Source of the DNA: G942493215 sp942493215
GTDB taxonomy: Bacteria; Bacillota_I; Bacilli_A; RF39; UBA660
Direction: 5' to 3'
Assembly: GCA_942493215.1 (NCBI GenBank)
Contig: OW818670.1
Location: 682,001-746,000, forward strand
DNA: 64,000 nt
Below are positions 59,437 to 64,000 of the stretch, piece by piece (position 1 is the stretch's first letter; every line of letters begins with the position of its first letter). Position numbers and translations under genes: made by a program. The notes under the pieces are model-generated. The model saw nothing but the letters and a program-made list of their open reading frames with translations. It had not been told where the DNA came from and searched no databases.

Positions 59437-59745
59437 ATGTCTAAGACAAAAGTTCGTATCAAATTAAAGGCATTTGAACACAAAAGTTTAGATACTGCAT
59501 GTGCTAAAATTGTGGAAGCAGTTAAGAGAACGGGTGGCGAAGTATGTGGACCAATTCCATTACCAACCGAAATTGAAAAAATTACCATTCTAAGAGCTGT
59601 TCACAAGTACAAAGATTCACGTGAACAATTTGAGAAAAGAACACACAAAAGACTAATCGATATCGTTAATCCAAGCAAGGAAACTATTGATGCTTTAACA
59701 CATCTTGATATTCCAAGTGGAGTAGATATCCAAATCAAATTATAA
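59437..59745 (+). CDS. rpsJ: 30S ribosomal protein S10
   Basis: The 102-residue protein is a full S10: KVRIKLKAFEHKSLDTACAKIVEAVKRTGGEVCGPIPLPTE, then HKYKDSREQFEKRTHKRLIDIVNPS and DIPSGVDIQIKL. It is part of the 30S head and also partners NusB in antitermination. First gene of the conserved S10 operon. GGGAGG lies 8 bases upstream. Confidence 0.98.
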   Translation: MSKTKVRIKLKAFEHKSLDTACAKIVEAVKRTGGEVCGPIPLPTEIEKITILRAVHKYKDSREQFEKRTHKRLIDIVNPSKETIDALTHLDIPSGVDIQIKL

Positions 59746-59760
59746 TAGGAGGAAGAATTT

Positions 59761-60558
59761 ATGAATATGAAAGGAATCTTAGGTCGTAAAATTGGAATGA
59801 CTCAAGTATTTACAAAATCAGGTAAATTGATTCCCGTAACTGTTGTTTCTGTTGAACCAAATGTGGTAACACAAATTAAGACAAAAGAAACTGATGGCTA
59901 TGATGCTATTCAATTAGGTTTTGATACAAAGAGAGAAAAGTTAGCGACTAAAGCTTCAGCTGGTCATACTAGCAAAGCAGGTACTACACCTAAGCGCTTC
60001 TTTAAAGAAATTAGGGGTGTAGACGTAAACCACTATTCTTTAGGTCAAGTTATATCAGCTGATATATTCGCAGCCGGAGAAGTTATTGATGTTACAGGAA
60101 TCACTAAAGGTAAAGGATTCCAAGGTGTTATCAAACGTTATAATAATACAATAGGACCTATGGGTCATGGCTCACACTATCATCGTGGACCTGGATCATT
60201 AGGAACTAGAAGACCAATGCGTGTTTTCAAAGGTAAACATTTACCAGGACATATGGGAGCATTAACTGTTACCATTCAAAACTTAGAAATTGTTGCTGTT
60301 GATATGGAAAACAATGCTATTTTAGTAAGTGGAAATATTCCAGGCGCTAAAAATGCATTAGTTATTATTAAGACAGCTAATAAGAATCCTGGTCAAGTTA
60401 ATAAAACTGAAGAATTAGTTAGTTATGAAACAGTTTTAGAAAACAGTGACACTGAAGAGCAAGCAATGGTTGTTGAAGAAAATAATTCAGAAGAAACAAA
60501 AGAAACCTCTGAAAATCCTGAAGTAGCAGTTGAAGAGACTACTGAAGAAAATAAGTAG
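59761..60558 (+). CDS. rplC: 50S ribosomal protein L3 with acidic C-terminal extension
   Basis: Residues 1-210 form a normal L3 (GILGRKIGMTQVF, then GVIKRYNNTIGPMGHGSHYHRGPGSLGT and MRVFKGKHLPGHMG), which binds near the start of 23S rRNA assembly and reaches the peptidyl-transferase centre. A tail of about 55 residues follows, made mostly of E, T, V, S and N (for instance VVEENNSEETKETSENPEVAVEETTEENK read in parts), so the protein has 265 residues where about 210 is usual. The frame is intact and runs to the normal intergenic distance before rplD. GGAGG precedes the ATG. Confidence 0.97.
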   Translation: MNMKGILGRKIGMTQVFTKSGKLIPVTVVSVEPNVVTQIKTKETDGYDAIQLGFDTKREKLATKASAGHTSKAGTTPKRFFKEIRGVDVNHYSLGQVISADIFAAGEVIDVTGITKGKGFQGVIKRYNNTIGPMGHGSHYHRGPGSLGTRRPMRVFKGKHLPGHMGALTVTIQNLEIVAVDMENNAILVSGNIPGAKNALVIIKTANKNPGQVNKTEELVSYETVLENSDTEEQAMVVEENNSEETKETSENPEVAVEETTEENK

Positions 60559-60570
60559 GGAGGAAGACAA

Positions 60571-61194
60571 ATGGAAAAATTATCTGTAATAAATATAAAA
60601 GGCGAATCTGTTAATAAAGCCTCATTAAGTCCAGAAGTTTGGGGTATTGAACCAAATGATGCGGTATTATATGACGCACTTACTTTAACAAGAAATTCGT
60701 TAAGACAAGGTACAGCTGATACTAAAACTCGCAGCAATGTAAGTGGTGGTGGAGCAAAACCTTGGAAACAAAAAGGTACTGGTCGAGCTCGTCAAGGTAG
60801 TATTAGATCTCCACAATGGATTCACGGAGGCGTTGTTTTCGGACCACATCCAAGAAGCTATGCTACTAAGATGAATAGAAAAGAAAGACGTTTAGCGCTT
60901 AAAACAGCATTAACGTATAAAGCTTTAAGTGATGAATTAATCATTGTTGATGAATTAAATTTAAAAACTAATAAGACTAAGGAAATGAAAGAAGTATTAA
61001 GTACTTTAAAAGTTGATAAAAATACTTTAATTATTGTTGATGAATTAAATGATAACTTAGTTTTAGCTAGTCGTAATTTAAGTAATGTAATGTTACTACA
61101 AGCTGATGAAATAAATACATATGATGTTATTTCAGCTGACAAAATGATTATTACTGAAAAAGCACTTAAACAAGTAGAGGAGGCACTAATATAA
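60571..61194 (+). CDS. rplD: 50S ribosomal protein L4
   Basis: The 207-residue L4 has the conserved extended loop TRSNVSGGGAKPWKQKGTGRARQGSIRSPQW and GGVVFGPHPRSY, which line the exit tunnel. In many bacteria L4 represses this operon. It overlaps the start of rplW by one base (TAATG). Confidence 0.98.
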   Translation: MEKLSVINIKGESVNKASLSPEVWGIEPNDAVLYDALTLTRNSLRQGTADTKTRSNVSGGGAKPWKQKGTGRARQGSIRSPQWIHGGVVFGPHPRSYATKMNRKERRLALKTALTYKALSDELIIVDELNLKTNKTKEMKEVLSTLKVDKNTLIIVDELNDNLVLASRNLSNVMLLQADEINTYDVISADKMIITEKALKQVEEALI

Positions 61195-61475
61195 TGGAAA
61201 ATTATCGTGATATTATTAAAGGGCCAATCGTTACTGAAAAAAGTGCCGCTTTATCACAAGAAAGCAACACTGTAACATTTAGTGTTGATGTTAAAGCTAA
61301 TAAAACCCAAATTAAACAAGCAATTGAGAATGTTTTTAATGTTAAAGTTGAAAGCGTTAATACTATTACTGTTCGCCCTAAAGATAAAAGAGTTGGACGT
61401 TATAGTGGCAAGACTAATAAAGTTAAAAAAGCAATTGTTAAGTTAAAAGAAGGAAGTTCTATCGAACTTAACTAA
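61194..61475 (+). CDS. rplW: 50S ribosomal protein L23
   Basis: The 93-residue L23 shows IIKGPIVTEKSAALS, VDVKANKTQIKQAIENVFNVKVESVNTI and KKAIVKL. It stands at the tunnel exit and is the docking site for trigger factor and SRP. Its ATG overlaps the rplD stop; GAGG lies in the last rplD codons. Confidence 0.98.
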   Translation: MENYRDIIKGPIVTEKSAALSQESNTVTFSVDVKANKTQIKQAIENVFNVKVESVNTITVRPKDKRVGRYSGKTNKVKKAIVKLKEGSSIELN

Positions 61476-61493
61476 ATCTAAAGGAGGAAAATT

Positions 61494-62324
61494 ATGCCAG
61501 TTAAAAGTTATAAATCTATGACTAATGGTACTCGTGGTATGTCAACGTTAATCAATACTGAAGTTACGAAGACTACTCCTGAAAAATCATTAGTTGTGAC
61601 TTTAAAGAAAAATGGCGGACGCAATAATCAAGGTAAGATTACCTTAAGACATCGCGGTGGTGGTGCTAAAAGAAAATATCGTATTATTGATTTTAAAAGA
61701 GATAAAGACGGTGTTGTTGGTACAGTTACAGCGATTGAATATGATCCTAATAGAACAGCCAATATTGCTTTAATCACATATACTGATGGAGAAAAAAGAT
61801 ATATTATCGCTCCTAACAATTTAGGTGTTGGCGATAAAGTACAAAGTGGTGAACATATTGATATAAAAATCGGTAGTAGTATGCCAATTAGTCAAATTCC
61901 TGAAGGTACAATGGTACACAATGTTGAATTAAAGGCTGGTAAGGGTGGTCAAATCGCTCGTTCAGCCGGTTCAAGTGTTCAAATATTGGGTTCAGAAGGA
62001 AAATATGTTCTACTTCGTTTAAAAAGTGGCGAAGTTCGTAAAGTATTAGGAACTTGTAGAGCTACCGTTGGAGAAGTAGGAAATAGTGACCATGAATTAG
62101 TAAATATCGGTAAAGCTGGCCGTAAAAGACATATGGGTATTAAGCCACATGTTCGTGGATCAGTAATGAATCCTAATGATCATCCACATGGTGGTGGTGA
62201 AGGACGTCACCCAATCGGTCGTAAAGGTCCAGTTACACCTTGGGGTAAACCAACATTAGGATATAAGACACGTAAAAACAAGAAAGCTTCAAATAAGCTT
62301 ATTGTACGTCGTCGTAGTAAATAG
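61494..62324 (+). CDS. rplB: 50S ribosomal protein L2
   Basis: A 276-residue L2 of normal length. It has GRNNQGKITLRHRGGGAKRKYRIIDFKR, then IEYDPNRTANIALI, and the C-terminal GSVMNPNDHPHGGGEGRHPIGRKGPVTPWGKPTLG loop with the conserved His needed for peptidyl-transferase function. AAAGGAGG precedes the start. Confidence 0.98.
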   Translation: MPVKSYKSMTNGTRGMSTLINTEVTKTTPEKSLVVTLKKNGGRNNQGKITLRHRGGGAKRKYRIIDFKRDKDGVVGTVTAIEYDPNRTANIALITYTDGEKRYIIAPNNLGVGDKVQSGEHIDIKIGSSMPISQIPEGTMVHNVELKAGKGGQIARSAGSSVQILGSEGKYVLLRLKSGEVRKVLGTCRATVGEVGNSDHELVNIGKAGRKRHMGIKPHVRGSVMNPNDHPHGGGEGRHPIGRKGPVTPWGKPTLGYKTRKNKKASNKLIVRRRSK

Positions 62325-62340
62325 TGAAAGGATGATTTAA

Positions 62341-62619
62341 ATGGCAAGAAGCTTAAAAAAAGGACCATTCGTAGATGCAAGTCTTATGAATAAGGTGAAA
62401 AAAGTTAGTGAATCTAGTAAAAAAGAAGTAATTAAAACTTGGTCTCGCCGTTCAACAATTTATCCTGAATTTATTGGACACACATTTGCCGTTCATAATG
62501 GTAAAGAATTTATCCCTGTTTATGTAACAGAAGATATGGTTGGACATAAATTAGGTGAATTTGCTTTAACGCGTAAAGTTGGCGGTCACGGTGCAAGTAA
62601 AGTAGAAACTAAAGCATAG
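62341..62619 (+). CDS. rpsS: 30S ribosomal protein S19
   Basis: The 92-residue S19 begins ARSLKKGPFVDASLMNKV and contains TWSRRSTIYPEFIGHTFAVHNGKEFIPVYVTEDMVGHKLGEFALTR, matching the family throughout. It lies in the 30S head near the A-site finger. AAAGGATG precedes the ATG. Confidence 0.98.
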   Translation: MARSLKKGPFVDASLMNKVKKVSESSKKEVIKTWSRRSTIYPEFIGHTFAVHNGKEFIPVYVTEDMVGHKLGEFALTRKVGGHGASKVETKA

Positions 62620-62641
62620 TTATTAAAGAAGGAGGACCAAA

Positions 62642-62977
62642 ATGGAAGCGAAAGCAGTTGCTAAGGGAGTTAGAGTAGCTCCTCGTAAAGCACGTTTAGT
62701 AATAGACTTAGTTCGTGGTAAAAGTGTTACTGAAGCTGATGTTATTTTAAAAAACATAAATAAAGAAGCTTCAAGACTTATCCACAAAGTATTAACTTCT
62801 GCGGTAGCTAATGCGGAAAACAATTTAGGACTAAGTAAAGAAAAGTTATACATTTCAAAGGCTCTTATTGATGAGGGTCAAGTATTGAAAAGAAGAAGAT
62901 TTGGCTCACGTAGTCACATCGATCCAATATTAAAAAGATCAAGTCACATAACGGTTGTCGTTAGTGAGAAAAATTAA
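62642..62977 (+). CDS. rplV: 50S ribosomal protein L22
   Basis: The 111-residue L22 has AKGVRVAPRKARLVIDLVRGKSV, the tunnel-loop region DEGQVLKRRRFGSRSHIDPILKRSSHITVVVSE. The loop tip shapes the exit tunnel and is where macrolide-resistance mutations map; it appears of normal length here. GGAGG precedes the ATG. Confidence 0.98.
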   Translation: MEAKAVAKGVRVAPRKARLVIDLVRGKSVTEADVILKNINKEASRLIHKVLTSAVANAENNLGLSKEKLYISKALIDEGQVLKRRRFGSRSHIDPILKRSSHITVVVSEKN

Positions 62978-62994
62978 GCGAAGGAGGTAAACTG

Positions 62995-63675
62995 ATGGGT
63001 CAAAAGGTTAGTCCAGTAGGACTTAGAATTGGCATTAATAAGGGTTGGCAATCAAATTGGTTTGCTGATAATAGAGATTTTGCTAGATTTTTAAATAATG
63101 ATGTTAAAATACGTAAGTTTTTAACTCAGAAGTTAAAAGACGCAGCAGTTTCAAGTATTCTTATTGAAAGAACCAATAAAAAAACAGAAGTTACCATTAA
63201 TACTGCTAAACCAGGTGTTGTCATTGGCCATGGTGGTGACGAAATAGAAAAAATTAAAAGTGAATTATCAAAATTGGTTAATGAAGATGTACAAATTTCT
63301 ATTATGGAAATCAAAAATCCTGATATAGATGCAGCTCTAGTAGCTGAAGCTATTGCACATCAAATTGAAAATCGTGTTTCATTCAGAATTGCCCAAAAAA
63401 GAGCAATTAGAAATACAATGAAGGCTGGAGCAAAAGGTATTAAAACACTTGTTTCAGGACGTTTAGGCGGTGCTGATATCGCCAGAGCTGAAGGATATAC
63501 TGAAGGCAATATACCACTTCATACTTTGAGAGCTAATATTGATTACTCTCATAAAGAAGCTAATACTACTTATGGTAAGATTGGCGTAAAAGTATGGATT
63601 TATAAAGGCGAAATACTTCCTGAAGGCAAAAAAAAGGGAGGTAATGTAGATGGCAGTAATTCCAAAAAGAACTAA
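62995..63675 (+). CDS. rpsC: 30S ribosomal protein S3
   Basis: The 226-residue S3 begins MGQKVSPVGLRIGINKGWQSNW and includes the KH domain with VIGHGGDEIEKIKSELSKL, then RIAQKRAIRNTMKAGAKGIKTLVSGRLGGADIARAEGYTEG. It helps form the mRNA entry channel. It overlaps rplP by 26 bases. Confidence 0.98.
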   Translation: MGQKVSPVGLRIGINKGWQSNWFADNRDFARFLNNDVKIRKFLTQKLKDAAVSSILIERTNKKTEVTINTAKPGVVIGHGGDEIEKIKSELSKLVNEDVQISIMEIKNPDIDAALVAEAIAHQIENRVSFRIAQKRAIRNTMKAGAKGIKTLVSGRLGGADIARAEGYTEGNIPLHTLRANIDYSHKEANTTYGKIGVKVWIYKGEILPEGKKKGGNVDGSNSKKN

Positions 63676-64000
63676 ATACCGAAGACCACACCGTCTACCT
63701 TATGATGGTGTAGCTCGCGGTAATACTGAATTACACTTTGGTGATTTCGGTTTAATGGCTGAACAAGGAGCATGGATAACACAACAACAAATTGAAGCTG
63801 CTCGTGTTGCTATGACTCGTTATATGAAACGTGGCGGAAAAGTATGGGTTAATATATTCCCACACCTTTCATTAACAAAGATACCTTTAGAAACTCGTAT
63901 GGGTAAAGGTAAAGGTCAACCAGAATTATGGGTTGCCGTTGTAAAAAAAGGCAAAATTATGTTTGAAATTAAGGACGTTGAAGAAAGTGTTGCTCGTGAA
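63650..64000 (+). CDS. rplP: 50S ribosomal protein L16 (cut by window edge)
   Basis: The ATG at 63650 lies within the end of rpsC, eight bases after GGGAGG. The 117 visible residues match L16: IPKRTKYRRPHRLPYDGVARGNTELHFGDFGL, then EAARVAMTRYMKRGGKVWVNIFPHLSLTKIPLETRMGKGKGQPELWVAVVKKGKIMFEI. The start is slightly altered (MAVIPKRTKYRR where MLMPKRVKYRR is common). The C-terminus lies outside the window. Confidence 0.96.
   Translation, partial: MAVIPKRTKYRRPHRLPYDGVARGNTELHFGDFGLMAEQGAWITQQQIEAARVAMTRYMKRGGKVWVNIFPHLSLTKIPLETRMGKGKGQPELWVAVVKKGKIMFEIKDVEESVARE

Overview
The window is a chromosomal segment of an AT-rich, low-GC Gram-positive bacterium. UGA is used as an ordinary stop (for example in the genes ending at 43044 and 55831), so the genetic code is standard and this is not a Mycoplasma-type genome. 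Strong AGGAGG ribosome sites, a T-box riboswitch, YtrA-, PadR- and MerR-type regulators, a yutG-yutH-yutI-like neighbourhood and a superoxide reductase all point to an anaerobic, probably gut-associated member of the Bacillota, class Bacilli (RF39-like lineages come to mind; this placement is inference).

Layout. 1-11.8 kb: the end of a DUF362 gene, a peptide deformylase, two ABC-2 export systems (1151-3634 and 6318-9540), a lone esterase, small conserved proteins, a flavodoxin, an EamA transporter and desulfoferrodoxin. 11.8-16.6 kb: an ABC-F ATPase, then a three-gene YtrA-like operon (ABC ATPase, large membrane protein, GntR repressor) behind a promoter that carries a palindromic operator. 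16.7-28.8 kb: an AI-2E family permease, two tandem membrane-anchored Ig-like plus metallo-beta-lactamase proteins, an SDR, a UvrD-like helicase, and a PgpA / YutH-like / NifU cluster. 28.8-30.8 kb: an S1-domain protein, seven tRNA genes and a GGDEF protein.

30.8-36.1 kb looks acquired. The 3' end of tRNA-Pro is repeated (17 of 18 bases) at 32974-32991, directly after a methionyl-tRNA synthetase that is governed by a Met-specific T-box. Two ATGACTCC repeats one helical turn apart lie just inside the left copy, as integrase arm sites would, but no integrase is present. Three further accessory-looking genes follow. 36.3-46.4 kb: a hydrolase, a DUF2207 protein, a MerR regulator with an orphan TraG/VirD4-like ATPase, CDGSH and MsrA proteins, a Gly/Cys-rich mini-protein, a DNPH1-like nucleotide hydrolase and two HD-domain proteins followed by DUF1653.

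46.4-53.7 kb: tRNA-Arg, a PadR-HAAS-DUF4097 envelope-stress operon, a DUF2975-XRE pair, a ZnuABC-like metal importer, a repeat-bearing unknown protein and a DUF1540 protein. 53.7-54.8 kb: six more tRNA genes. 54.9-59.1 kb: a diacylglycerol kinase family protein, a DUF2179/DUF5698 protein and a calcium-type P-ATPase. 59.3-64 kb: the start of the S10 ribosomal operon (rpsJ-rplC-rplD-rplW-rplB-rpsS-rplV-rpsC-rplP, the last cut by the window edge) behind a long, structured leader. There is no rRNA, CRISPR array, insertion sequence or prophage in the window.
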